A stretch of DNA of 64,000 bases from positions 1 through 64,000 of the forward strand of contig NZ_QUAJ01000018.1 of the NCBI RefSeq assembly GCF_003391055.1, given 5' to 3'. A program made the position numbers and the translations under genes. The DNA is from Psychrilyobacter piezotolerans. GTDB taxonomy: Bacteria; Fusobacteriota; Fusobacteriia; Fusobacteriales; Fusobacteriaceae. Of the stretch, positions 8,601 through 16,909 are shown in pieces. The notes beneath the pieces were generated by a model, which saw only the letters and a list, made by a program, of their open reading frames with translations, was not told where the DNA came from and did not search any database. Within the stretch, counting starts at the first letter, position 1. Each line of letters begins with the position of its first letter.

Positions 8601-10136
8601 GTGAAGATAAACAGTGATACAAATTTTAAGGTATATACACCGGATTATATAGCAAAAGAGATGATAAATAAAAGTTTAGACATATATTTTAATGGAGATT
8701 ACAGCAGATCCAAATTTGACAACCTCAGGTGTGCTGATCTTTCATGCGGTACCGGGAATCTCCTCCTTCCCCTCCTAAATACCATAATACAGCTGTATAA
8801 GGCAAAATTAGGAGAGTATACCTATAATATTTCATGGATTACAGGCTATGATATAGATGGGGAAGCCCTGCTGATCTGCAAAAATAATATTTTAAAGATC
8901 CTGGAAAAATACGAGATTGAAGATAAAAATATAAATTTAATAAAGACCAATTCCCTCATGGAGGAAATAGACGAAACTTATGACCTTGTTTTAGGGAATC
9001 CACCGTATTTTGGGGAAAAGAACAATAAAGAAATATTTGAAGATATGAAAAAATATAAATTCGGAAAAGAAAATTATGAGGGGAAGATGGATTACGCCTA
9101 TTTTTTTATAGCCAAGGGAATAGATGCACTAAAAGATGGAGGAGTGCTGACCTACATAACCACAAATTACTGGTTTAAAGCCGATCATGCTAAAAAATTG
9201 AGGGAGAAGATAAAAAAATACACCACCTTTAAATATATAAATAATTACAACAGGTCTGTTTTTGAGGAGGCTGCGGGGCAGCACAATGTTGTTTTTACCC
9301 TGAGAAAGGAAAAAAAAAGTGGGAAATTAGAAGTGATAGATGACAGGGAAAAATATTTCATAGACAGTGATAAAATTTATAACTATAGGGATAAGGTTAT
9401 TTTAGCCAAAGAGGAAGACTTGGAACGGTTAAATAGGGTATACAATGGCAGAACTCATTTCCTGGGGGAACTTCTAAACATCAACCAGGGTATAGTCAGC
9501 GGGTATGACAGGGCCTTTGTTTTTGATTCCTATGAGGAGAACTACAGGGAATATCTAAAGCCATTTTATAAGAATAAAGATATAGACCAGTATACCTATA
9601 CCTCCAATAAATATTGGATCCTCTATTTAGATAATAAGGTGGCTTTAAATAAAAAACTGGCTAAACATCTGAACCCCCATAAGGAACGACTGAGCAGGAG
9701 GAGGGAAGTTTTAAGATCCATTATCAATTGGTGGGAGCTCCAGTGGGCCAGGGATGAAAAAATATTTAATGTACCTAAGATAATCGGCAGGCAGAGATCC
9801 AAGATAAATAAATTTTCATATTCGGAAGGGGAATTTTATGGAAGTGCCGATATATATTATCTCACTCCCAGGGAAAAAAATATAAATTTATTCTATATCC
9901 TGGGTTATTTAAATTCCAAGGTTTTCTATGACTGGTTTAAATACAACGGGAAGATGAAGGGGGACAATTTAGAACTCTATGCCACCCCTCTAAAGGAAAC
10001 ACCTATATATTACACTAAAGATAAAGCAGAGATAGCTTATATTGAGAAGCTGGTAAAAAAGCAGATCGAACATTATGAGGAAAAGACCCAGAAGTTAATA
10101 GACAGATATTTTTCTGATTTAAAATATGGAATATAA
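8601..10136 (+). CDS. Orphan N6-adenine DNA methyltransferase (Eco57I/TaqI-like)
   Basis: The 511-residue product starts at GTG after a strong GGGGGG site. Motif I (ADLSCGTGNLLLPLL, from about residue 44) binds S-adenosylmethionine. The catalytic motif IV is NPPY at 133-136, the N6-adenine class signature. The C-terminal part, from about 290, resembles the target-recognition domain of TaqI-like enzymes, with the repeated theme YWILYLDNK...GYLNSKVF. No nuclease domain is visible, and no restriction endonuclease gene lies next to it. It may act as an orphan regulatory or protective methylase, or mark DNA for a neighbouring defence gene. A decayed copy of its 3' end lies at 13359-13487. Confidence 0.88.
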   Translation: MKINSDTNFKVYTPDYIAKEMINKSLDIYFNGDYSRSKFDNLRCADLSCGTGNLLLPLLNTIIQLYKAKLGEYTYNISWITGYDIDGEALLICKNNILKILEKYEIEDKNINLIKTNSLMEEIDETYDLVLGNPPYFGEKNNKEIFEDMKKYKFGKENYEGKMDYAYFFIAKGIDALKDGGVLTYITTNYWFKADHAKKLREKIKKYTTFKYINNYNRSVFEEAAGQHNVVFTLRKEKKSGKLEVIDDREKYFIDSDKIYNYRDKVILAKEEDLERLNRVYNGRTHFLGELLNINQGIVSGYDRAFVFDSYEENYREYLKPFYKNKDIDQYTYTSNKYWILYLDNKVALNKKLAKHLNPHKERLSRRREVLRSIINWWELQWARDEKIFNVPKIIGRQRSKINKFSYSEGEFYGSADIYYLTPREKNINLFYILGYLNSKVFYDWFKYNGKMKGDNLELYATPLKETPIYYTKDKAEIAYIEKLVKKQIEHYEEKTQKLIDRYFSDLKYGI

Positions 10137-10201
10137 GAGATGGATCTTTGGCTGGAAATTTTAAATAAAAGTTAAAAAAAATTATATATGATTAATAAAA
10201 T

Positions 10202-10224
10202 GGGCTTTCAGAAGCCCTTTTTTT
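10202..10224 (+). terminator. Terminator after the methyltransferase gene
   Basis: GGGCTT and AAGCCC form a short GC-rich hairpin followed by seven T. Confidence 0.8.
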
Positions 10225-10237
10225 ATTATTTAAGAAA

Positions 10238-10275
10238 TTATGCCTATCTGGATGCAACGTCACGTTGCTTTTTTG
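10238..10275 (+). repeat. Palindromic repeat with GCAACGTCACGTTGC core, copy 1
   Basis: The 36-bp consensus carries the inverted repeat GCAACGT-C-ACGTTGC followed by a T run. Two further copies with the same flanks lie at 22720-22755 and 23102-23137. Confidence 0.8.
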
Positions 10276-10287
10276 TGAAAAAAAATA

Positions 10288-10491
10288 AAAAGAGGAGTTA
10301 CGAAACTAAAGTAGAAATTTGTTTGAAATTAATTGAGGGTGAATCATATAGTTCTATTCACTAAAAAATATAACTTTAAAAGCACTGGAATGCCTGCCAA
10401 CTGGAAAAAGCAGTACCCCAGCGAAACTTTGTCTAAAGATGATAATAGAGGAAGAAAAAGGCAGGGGTGGGATGATTTTTTAAAATCTTAA
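10288..10491 (+). pseudogene. Remnant of a transposase (IS3 OrfA-like helix-turn-helix)
   Basis: One frame reads KRSYETKVEICLKLIEGESY, like the start of the helix-turn-helix domain of IS3-type OrfA proteins, and stops at about 10362. Another frame then reads NWKKQY...DNRGRKRQG and stops at 10491, similar to the following part of such proteins. There is no start codon, no intact frame and no visible terminal inverted repeat, so this is debris of an old insertion. The family assignment is tentative. Positions 10492-10679 show nothing I recognise. Confidence 0.45.
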
Positions 10492-10679
10492 AAAAGTGCT
10501 TTGCCCAACCGATGAAAATCTGTTCAAAATAATTAATATTGAAAAATCATCCACAGATCTTAGTGAAATAATATACAGCCATGGTAAATTATTTTTGTCA
10601 GCATTAAAAAAATTAAAGAATTTTCTACTTAAAAAACGAACAAATTATACTAAAATTATGAACATCTGTATCGATTTGG

Positions 10680-10708
10680 TTGACATTGTTCTAAAGCAGT
10701 GTTATCAT
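10680..10708 (+). promoter_or_regulatory. Promoter of the AgcS symporter gene
   Basis: TTGACA (10680-10685) and TATCAT (10703-10708) with 17-base spacing, about 66 bases before the start codon. Confidence 0.65.
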
Positions 10709-10774
10709 TTTAATAGATCGATAAGAAAAATCAGAAAATATTAAGTTTATTGTTTTAATTCTTTGGAGGTTTAT

Positions 10775-12304
10775 ATGGAAAATTTAGTAAATATAGTGAA
10801 TGGTATTATTTGGTCACCGGTACTTATATATCTTTGTTTAGGTGCAGGATTGTTTTTTACTTTAAAAACAAGTTGTGCTCAATTTACAATGATCAAGGAA
10901 ATGATAAGATTATTACTGGGAAAAGATGTTAAAGAAGGGGAGAAATCTGCAGATTCAATAAGTGGATTTGAAGCAATGTGTATGTCGGTTTCCGGAAGGG
11001 TAGGAACCGGAAATATTGCAGGAGTAGCTACAGCCATAGCATTAGGGGGACCTGGATCGATATTCTGGTTATGGGTAATCTCCCTCCTGGGAGCTGCATC
11101 ATCATATGTTGAATCTACATTGGGACAATTATATAAAGAAAAATTTGAAGGTGGATACAGGGGAGGGCCTGCTTATTACTTCAAAAAAGGATTATTAGGC
11201 GGGAAAACCTGGTATGGAAATTTATTTGCAGTAGCTACAGTGTTAGCCATGTCAATATTTATGCCCTCTACCCAATCAAATGTAATTGCAGGAAGTTTAA
11301 AAACAGCAGCAGGGGTTCCTGAATGGGTATCAGGATTAATTATAGTGGGATTACTGTCTACGATTGTTTTTGGAGGAGCTAAAAGGTTAGCAAAGTTTGC
11401 CGGAATAGTAGTTCCATTCATGGCAGTAGCTTATATAATCGTTGCAGTAATCGTTTTATCACTTAATGCGGGGGAAATTATTCCGTCATTAACTTTAATT
11501 ATTAAATCTGCATTTGGAAAAGAAGAAGCATTTGCAGGGATAGTAGGAGCAGCGATATCCTGGGGTGTAAAAAGAGGTGTTTATTCAAATGAAGCAGGGC
11601 AGGGAACAGGTCCGGCCTCAGCAGCAGCAGCAGACACGTCACATCCTGCCAAGCAGGGATTAATACAGGCATTTTCCATCTATATTGATTCGATATTTGT
11701 ATGTACAGCAACAGCATTAATGATTATTATTACAGGAGCATATAAAGTATTTGATGGAACTGGCGGGGTAATACATACAGCAAGTGGTGCAACTTCTGAT
11801 ATGAGTATCGGGACAATAGGAGCAGCTAACACATCTACAGCCTTGGATATCGGGATTGGGTATGGTGCATATATAGTAGCAGTAGCTATAGTATTCTTTG
11901 CCTTTACTACTTTATTGGCATTTTATTGGAATGGAGATACAGCATTAGTTTATTTAACTAAAGGCAGTGAAAAAGGTAAAAAAATAAGATTTATTTTAAA
12001 ATTACTATACCTTGGATTTACATTTTTAGGATCTGTAGTTGCAGGTGGTATGGCTTGGACTTTAGGAGATATTGGTATAGGAACAATGGCTTGGATAAAT
12101 ATAGTGGGAATTTTAATTATGCATAAACCTGCCATTGCCTGTTTAAAAGACTATAGAATGAGGATGAAAGAAGGAAGAGCAGACAATTGGGATTTCAATC
12201 CAAATGAGATTGGAATTAAAGGTGAGTTTGCTGTTTGGGATGAAATAAGAGAAGAAGGAAGAGGAACGGTTGAACAGGGTGCAGCAGAATTAAAAACATC
12301 ATAA
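10775..12304 (+). CDS. Sodium:alanine/glycine symporter (AgcS family)
   Basis: The product has 509 residues from the ATG at 10775, six bases after GGAGG. An earlier in-frame TTG overlaps the ribosome site and is rejected. The sequence is an amino acid carrier of the alanine/glycine:cation symporter family, with about ten membrane segments. Family signatures include SVSGRVGTGNIAGVATAIA near 70-90 and the segment GVYSNEAGQGTGPASAAAA. It imports alanine or glycine with sodium in the cytoplasmic membrane. It is monocistronic, with its own promoter and a strong terminator. In an amino-acid-fermenting anaerobe it would supply carbon and nitrogen. Confidence 0.92.
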   Translation: MENLVNIVNGIIWSPVLIYLCLGAGLFFTLKTSCAQFTMIKEMIRLLLGKDVKEGEKSADSISGFEAMCMSVSGRVGTGNIAGVATAIALGGPGSIFWLWVISLLGAASSYVESTLGQLYKEKFEGGYRGGPAYYFKKGLLGGKTWYGNLFAVATVLAMSIFMPSTQSNVIAGSLKTAAGVPEWVSGLIIVGLLSTIVFGGAKRLAKFAGIVVPFMAVAYIIVAVIVLSLNAGEIIPSLTLIIKSAFGKEEAFAGIVGAAISWGVKRGVYSNEAGQGTGPASAAAADTSHPAKQGLIQAFSIYIDSIFVCTATALMIIITGAYKVFDGTGGVIHTASGATSDMSIGTIGAANTSTALDIGIGYGAYIVAVAIVFFAFTTLLAFYWNGDTALVYLTKGSEKGKKIRFILKLLYLGFTFLGSVVAGGMAWTLGDIGIGTMAWINIVGILIMHKPAIACLKDYRMRMKEGRADNWDFNPNEIGIKGEFAVWDEIREEGRGTVEQGAAELKTS

Positions 12305-12325
12305 GGTTTAATTTTGTGCTTTCCA

Positions 12326-12381
12326 ATCCCTCCCTTGATTACTGGTATTAATCAGTAGTCAAGGGAGGGATTTTTTTTTTA
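12326..12381 (+). terminator. Terminator of the AgcS gene
   Basis: A long stem (ATCCCTCCCTTGA pairing with TCAAGGGAGGGAT) followed by about ten T. Confidence 0.9.
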
Positions 12382-12459
12382 CTATTTTACCAGGTTTATC
12401 TCATTGGCAGGCGTATATTTAATAGATATAGTAAACTTAAATTTTCGAAGGAGAAGCAG

Positions 12460-13344
12460 ATGTTTGAATTAATTTTAAATAAGGCAGTGCCTATAAATTT
12501 AATATTTTTTTTAGGGTACTTCCTAAAGAAAACAGGGGCCTTAAATGAGGAAGATGGAAGGGTATTTTTAAAGGGGATGTTCTATGCTTTTATTCCGGCA
12601 ATTCTATTTCAATCGGTAAGGAAAACCCAGTTTGAAGCAGATTTTTTAGTCTATCCTCTGGTTATAATCATGTTTCAAATTTTAATGTTTATTTTGGGAA
12701 AATTATTGACCAGCAGGATGAAAATATCCAGGGATAAAAAAATAGTTATCAGAGGTTCTTTAATCATTATGAATTCAGGTTTTGTAGTGCCATTTTATAT
12801 TGCTTTTTATGGGGTAGAAAATATGTGGCGGATGGGACTCTATGATTTTGGAAACTCACTGATGGTTTTTGTTTTAGTTTATTCTATGTTTTTAAGGTCA
12901 GAATTAAAAGAAGTTGTTAAATCACTGCGATCTCCCCCTATAGCAGCCATAGTCCTTGGGATAATAGCTGGGAAATTTGGTATCCCTATTCCTGAATTTA
13001 TCGATACCACCTTAAATCAGATAGGAAATCTTGTGGGGCCATCCATTATGCTGGGACTTGGGCTGTATTTCACCCCATCCTTAAAAAATATAAAGATCAG
13101 TCTCCTGGTGGTGGGATTAAAAATTGTTTTGGGAGTGGGGATAGGATTACTCCTTATTCAGGTCCTGCCCTTCGATAGTTTATCCAATAAGACGGTATTA
13201 TATATGACTGCTTCTCCGGTAGGAGCCAATATCCTTACCTTTGCTGTTTTATCCAAGATGGATACCAAATTTCCTTCGGAGATAGTGTCATTATCAATAG
13301 TTATAAATTTATTTTTAATTCCATTATTATTCATTTTAATCTAA
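12460..13344 (+). CDS. AEC-family permease (auxin efflux carrier-like)
   Basis: The 294-residue, very hydrophobic protein has about ten predicted membrane segments in two halves. It matches bacterial members of the auxin efflux carrier family: LGYFLKKTGALNEED at the start and a C-terminal TASPVGANILTFAVL. Such carriers export or import malate, malonate or other carboxylates, and some move amino acids. The substrate here is unknown. GAAGGAG precedes the ATG. The gene lies 155 bases after the AgcS stop, beyond a terminator, so it is expressed separately. Confidence 0.88.
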   Translation: MFELILNKAVPINLIFFLGYFLKKTGALNEEDGRVFLKGMFYAFIPAILFQSVRKTQFEADFLVYPLVIIMFQILMFILGKLLTSRMKISRDKKIVIRGSLIIMNSGFVVPFYIAFYGVENMWRMGLYDFGNSLMVFVLVYSMFLRSELKEVVKSLRSPPIAAIVLGIIAGKFGIPIPEFIDTTLNQIGNLVGPSIMLGLGLYFTPSLKNIKISLLVVGLKIVLGVGIGLLLIQVLPFDSLSNKTVLYMTASPVGANILTFAVLSKMDTKFPSEIVSLSIVINLFLIPLLFILI

Positions 13345-13358
13345 TGCGACTCTTCTCT

Positions 13359-13487
13359 CGACCTCTACGCCACCTCTCTAAAGGAAACACCTATATACTA
13401 GTGAGATAGCCTATATTGAGAAGCTGGTAAAAAGGCAGATCGAACATTATGAGAAGAAAACCCCAAAATTAACAGATAATTATTTTA
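13359..13487 (+). pseudogene. Decayed duplicate of the methyltransferase 3' end
   Basis: This 129-base stretch aligns with about 9978-10115 in the methyltransferase gene. Examples are CTAAAGGAAACACCTATATA and GAGAAGCTGGTAAAAA in both. It carries a small deletion and several stop codons. It encodes nothing now but shows that a second, related methyltransferase gene, or a duplicated segment, once stood here. Confidence 0.85.
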
Positions 13488-13804
13488 GTACCATTTTTTC
13501 TAAGGTTTTATGATGATTATCGAAAAAAAGCGATTTAAAAGTTGGATTGATTATGGTATCATTAAGTTATCGTTAATTATTATCAAGAGGCGCAATAGTA
13601 ACATTAAAAGAGAATCTATAAAATTAATTGATTCTATCTCCATTATTAATTCAAAAAAATGTGAGTTAATCGTAAGGTATCCATATGGTTTACTAAGAGC
13701 GTTTTAACCTGATATTTCTTGAAGATGGCTAAGAGAGGAGATCAATTCTATTGAAGCTAGACCAGAGGATCCGTATATGTTAAAAAAAGTAGATAAAAAA
13801 TATT
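13488..13804 (+). other. Gene debris without a recognisable product
   Basis: A 65-codon frame (13510-13707) and a later broken frame ending REEINSIEARPEDPYMLKK...Y at about 13805 look like fragments of protein-coding DNA. No complete gene or ribosome site fits. The segment lies between the methyltransferase remnant and the TetR gene. Confidence 0.4.
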
Positions 13805-13875
13805 AAAAGATAAAATTTTCCATTTTTGGGATGTTATCTTTTTCAGTGAACTATGTTTTATTAAAGGAGTAAATT

Positions 13876-14460
13876 ATGACACAAGTAATTGCTAAACACG
13901 AAAAGAAAATTCAGATAATTAAAGCACTTCATAACTGTCTTTTAAAGAAGCCATTTAATCAAACATCAATTAAAGATATCGCTAATGAGGCTGGGTTAAA
14001 CCATGGACTTATTCATTATTACTTTAATAAAAAGGATGATATTCTTTTAGAATATGTTGATTATATGTCTGAATTTTATTTATCATTGCTTCATGATTGG
14101 ATTGAAAGTATAATGTTAAATCAAAGTACTGATGTTGATATTAAGAAAGAAACTTTAATGTTTATGAATGATATCATCACTACATCTAATAATGAGTTTT
14201 CTAAAATCCTTTTGGAAATTTGGGGGATTGCATCTTATAACAATAATGTTCGACAAAAATTAGAGAAGACTTATTCCGATTGGGAGCAAGGCATCAATAA
14301 AGTTATCAAAAAATTTCAAACTGATGATGAAACTGCTAACTTTATCAGTAAAATATGGCTGACGTTTGCTGAAGGATTAATACTTTTTTCAACTATCAGA
14401 GAGCAAAATGAAAAGGAACGACTTGAATTATTGGAAAAATTATTTTATTTTATAAGTTGA
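13876..14460 (+). CDS. TetR-family transcriptional regulator
   Basis: The 194-residue product has an N-terminal TetR helix-turn-helix (about 12-58: FNQTSIKDIANEAGLNHGLIHYYFNKKDDIL) and a helical ligand-binding domain. AAAGGAG precedes the ATG. It converges on the imine-reductase-like gene, whose promoter carries a palindrome of the size TetR proteins bind (15561-15580). That gene is therefore a plausible target. The ligand is unknown. Confidence 0.9.
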   Translation: MTQVIAKHEKKIQIIKALHNCLLKKPFNQTSIKDIANEAGLNHGLIHYYFNKKDDILLEYVDYMSEFYLSLLHDWIESIMLNQSTDVDIKKETLMFMNDIITTSNNEFSKILLEIWGIASYNNNVRQKLEKTYSDWEQGINKVIKKFQTDDETANFISKIWLTFAEGLILFSTIREQNEKERLELLEKLFYFIS

Positions 14461-14563
14461 TCAGGGGTCTAGCCAACATTTCCGATAATGTTAACGGGAC
14501 CCTATTAGTGAAATATTTACTATTTAAAGAACATTGATATATTGCACAGTCTAAATATACAAA

Positions 14564-14600
14564 AAAATGTGAGAAATATCTATGATATTTCTCACATTTT
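14564..14600. terminator. Bidirectional terminator between convergent genes
   Basis: A near-perfect 17-bp stem (AATGTGAGAAATATC and complement) with T runs on both strands. It serves the TetR gene and the imine-reductase-like gene. Confidence 0.85.
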
Positions 14601-14651
14601 TATATTTTCACTATTTAATTGATTTAATAGTGTTTTCATGAGGGCCAAATA

Positions 14652-15524
14652 TTATTTTCTGATTATTTCTACGATTGATTCTAAATTATTGTTCTTGTAT
14701 CCAGTTTCTATGGCATTTTGAATTAAAGAATGTATACTCTCTGTTACAGATGTATCAATTTTAGATCTGTTCATCATTTCTATTAACCTTTGAATAGCAC
14801 TAGAATGGATAATATTACTAGCCATATTATCTTTATAGTTACCGCTCTCAACATCTTGTGGCACATGTTTTAGAATCTCTGTAACAGTAGGAAAAAGATA
14901 CGAATCTCCTGCTATATCAGCAAATGTCTGTACAGAGAAGTTTTGGCTTTTACATAATGATGCTGCCTGCAAAATACCCCAGTATGTTCCATAGTACAAA
15001 GTTAAAAGTGCGCAATCAAGTGTAGATGCACCACTAATGTCATTGCTTACCGTCATCAGATTTTTTGTAAGGCTTTTTAAAGCAGATTCGCTATTTTTTA
15101 ATGTGGATTCATTTCCTGATATCAGGATACATGACTCTTCTGTCCCAATTTGATGTGGATAGCACATGATTGCACCGTCGATATAATCGATGTCATATTC
15201 TTTTATTATTCCTTCCAGTTCTTGAGCTTCTTGAGGAATTCCTGTTGAAAGTTGAACAAGTGTTTTTCCAGCAAGCTGAAGTAATACGTCGTCGTTTTTA
15301 AGAAATCGTATGGTATTTGTGTAATTATTGATGCTGAATACCATTACATCACAGTTATTTGCTGCTTCTATAGGGGTTTCTGCCAAACTTGCACCAAGTT
15401 CTACCAAAGGAATACAACTTTCTCTGGAAACATCATATACAAAAACATGATGACCTGACTTTAAAAATGCTTTAACAAGCGAACTACCCATTTTTCCACA
15501 ACCAATTACAGATATTTTAGACAT
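14652..15524 (-). CDS. Imine reductase-like NAD(P)-dependent oxidoreductase
   Basis: The 290-residue product has an N-terminal Rossmann domain with VIGCGKMGSSLVKAFLKSGH (residues 5-24), as in the beta-hydroxyacid dehydrogenase and 6-phosphogluconate dehydrogenase superfamily. The Gly-rich STGIP segment near 115 and the all-helical C-terminal half (SGASTLDCALLTLYYG...) fit the imine reductase/reductive aminase branch. The reaction would be NAD(P)H-dependent reduction of a C=N bond, or of a beta-hydroxyacid-type substrate; which one is unknown. It has a very strong promoter overlapped downstream by a palindromic operator, so it is probably induced by a small molecule. Confidence 0.8.
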   Translation of the reverse strand: MSKISVIGCGKMGSSLVKAFLKSGHHVFVYDVSRESCIPLVELGASLAETPIEAANNCDVMVFSINNYTNTIRFLKNDDVLLQLAGKTLVQLSTGIPQEAQELEGIIKEYDIDYIDGAIMCYPHQIGTEESCILISGNESTLKNSESALKSLTKNLMTVSNDISGASTLDCALLTLYYGTYWGILQAASLCKSQNFSVQTFADIAGDSYLFPTVTEILKHVPQDVESGNYKDNMASNIIHSSAIQRLIEMMNRSKIDTSVTESIHSLIQNAIETGYKNNNLESIVEIIRK

Positions 15525-15560
15525 TATTTACATCTCCTTTTTAATAATATTAACATTTAT

Positions 15561-15580
15561 TTAGTTGGTCGACTAACTAA
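15561..15580. promoter_or_regulatory. Palindromic operator, probably for the TetR regulator
   Basis: TTAGTTGGTCGACTAACTAA is a 20-bp palindrome with one mismatched pair. It lies just after the -10 box of the imine-reductase-like promoter, where a repressor would block transcription. Confidence 0.7.
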
Positions 15581-15587
15581 CTGTTTG

Positions 15588-15616
15588 ATTATACTTCCTA
15601 AATTGATAATTGTCAA
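15588..15616 (-). promoter_or_regulatory. Consensus sigma70 promoter of the imine-reductase-like gene
   Basis: On the minus strand TTGACA (15611-15616) and TATAAT (15588-15593) match both consensus boxes exactly, with 17-base spacing. Confidence 0.9.
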
Positions 15617-15690
15617 TAGTAAAGATGTATAGTTTTTCCAATTTAAATTATTTTTTTCATTGTTTTTATCAGATATTAATTTTAATAAGA

Positions 15691-15723
15691 AAAAATCAGG
15701 TTTAAAATTAAACCTGATTTTTT
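15691..15723 (-). terminator. Terminator of the 4-hydroxybutyrate operon
   Basis: AAAAATCAGGTTTA and its complement form a perfect hairpin with T runs on both sides. It is the first terminator after 4hbD. Confidence 0.88.
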
Positions 15724-15778
15724 GTTTATTCAGTTAAAAACGGCCAAAGGCAGTAATTTTAGTTCCAAGAAGAACAGT

Positions 15779-16897
15779 TTAATAAAGATTTTTGTAAATA
15801 TTTATTATATCGGTTCTTTCCAAAGGAACATAGTTATTGGCCAAAAGTCTCTGCTGTCCTGAAATTACTGCATCTGCAAATCCTTCTATTTCCTCTACCT
15901 TCATTCCGTATTCCTTCAGTGGCTTTCTGGAAAGGAGTTTATCCAAAACATTTGACAAGCCTGCATAAACATCTTCTCCTGCCGGGATATTCATAATATC
16001 AGCTAATACTTTATTAACTCCGGCTATCTTACCATTTGGATCTTTAGCTAAGTATGTTTTAAATACTTCTGTAAAAAATTGATAGTTGGCTTCCCCATGG
16101 GGAACATGATATACTCCCCCTAAAGGATAAGACAGTGCATGAACTGCTCCTACTCCTGCATTTCCAAATGCTATCCCTGCATAGTTACTTCCTATCATAA
16201 AGTCTTCTATGATCTCTTTCCTGTACTCTTCACCTTTTTCTAAAATTTCCATATATCCCTTCAAGATCATCTCAATTGCTTTTACACTAAAGGTATCAGT
16301 GTACATATTTGCTTTTGGAGACACATAGGCTTCTATAGCATGGATTAAAGCATCTATTGAGCTTGTTACGAAGAATTTATACGGCAGGTTCATCAACAAC
16401 TCCGGAATCAATACTGCACTTTCAGGATAAAGTTCATCTACAGCTAATCCCATCTTAGTTTTTTTCGATTTTATTTCAGAGATAGAGATATTTGTTACCT
16501 CGCTGCCTGTTCCGCAGGTTGTAGGAACAATCACCAATTCTCTGACTTTTTTTATTTCTACTGTTTTTTCAAAATAATTCAGGCAGTCATCGGTATCTTC
16601 TAAGATCAATAATTTTGAGATGTCTATGACAGACCCCCCGCCTACTGCAATGACCCTTTGAATATCTTTTCCTCTGATAGCATCCATGATATAATTTATA
16701 GTTTCATCTGATGGTTCTCCCATACCAAAGCATTCAAAGAACAAATTTTCAGATTCTAAATTTAAATCTTTCATATAGTTATCAAAAAGGAAATCATGGG
16801 TAAAAAGAAGGTCACCCTTTCCTATTTTAAAGTCTGCAGCAAATTCTTTAAATGTATCAAACTTATGTATTTCTGGTTGTATTTTTAAAAGTCTCAT
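15779..16897 (-). CDS. 4hbD: 4-hydroxybutyrate dehydrogenase (iron-type alcohol dehydrogenase)
   Basis: This 372-residue enzyme interconverts succinate semialdehyde and 4-hydroxybutyrate with NAD(H). It is very like the 371-residue enzyme of Clostridium kluyveri in length and motifs. The iron-containing ADH family signature is clear: NAD-binding AVGGGSVIDISK near residue 95-106, and metal ligands in SIDALIHAIEAY and HALSYPLGGVYHVPHGEANY. It is the last gene of the operon, 12 bases after sucD, and so takes the SucD product. Without context it could be called a generic Fe-ADH, but the neighbours fix the role. Confidence 0.93.
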   Translation of the reverse strand: MRLLKIQPEIHKFDTFKEFAADFKIGKGDLLFTHDFLFDNYMKDLNLESENLFFECFGMGEPSDETINYIMDAIRGKDIQRVIAVGGGSVIDISKLLILEDTDDCLNYFEKTVEIKKVRELVIVPTTCGTGSEVTNISISEIKSKKTKMGLAVDELYPESAVLIPELLMNLPYKFFVTSSIDALIHAIEAYVSPKANMYTDTFSVKAIEMILKGYMEILEKGEEYRKEIIEDFMIGSNYAGIAFGNAGVGAVHALSYPLGGVYHVPHGEANYQFFTEVFKTYLAKDPNGKIAGVNKVLADIMNIPAGEDVYAGLSNVLDKLLSRKPLKEYGMKVEEIEGFADAVISGQQRLLANNYVPLERTDIINIYKNLY

Positions 16898-16909
16898 TTA
16901 TTTCTCCTC

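Noticed and set aside
10288-10491. Intact insertion sequence
   Set aside because: Only short, frame-broken pieces of a transposase-like protein are present, with no terminal inverted repeats.
10496-10744. 82-codon frame upstream of the AgcS gene
   Set aside because: It starts at a non-ATG codon without a ribosome site, contains the AgcS promoter and resembles no protein. Treated as chance.
13510-13707. 65-codon gene before the TetR regulator
   Set aside because: No ribosome site and no similarity. It lies in a stretch of debris after the methyltransferase remnant.
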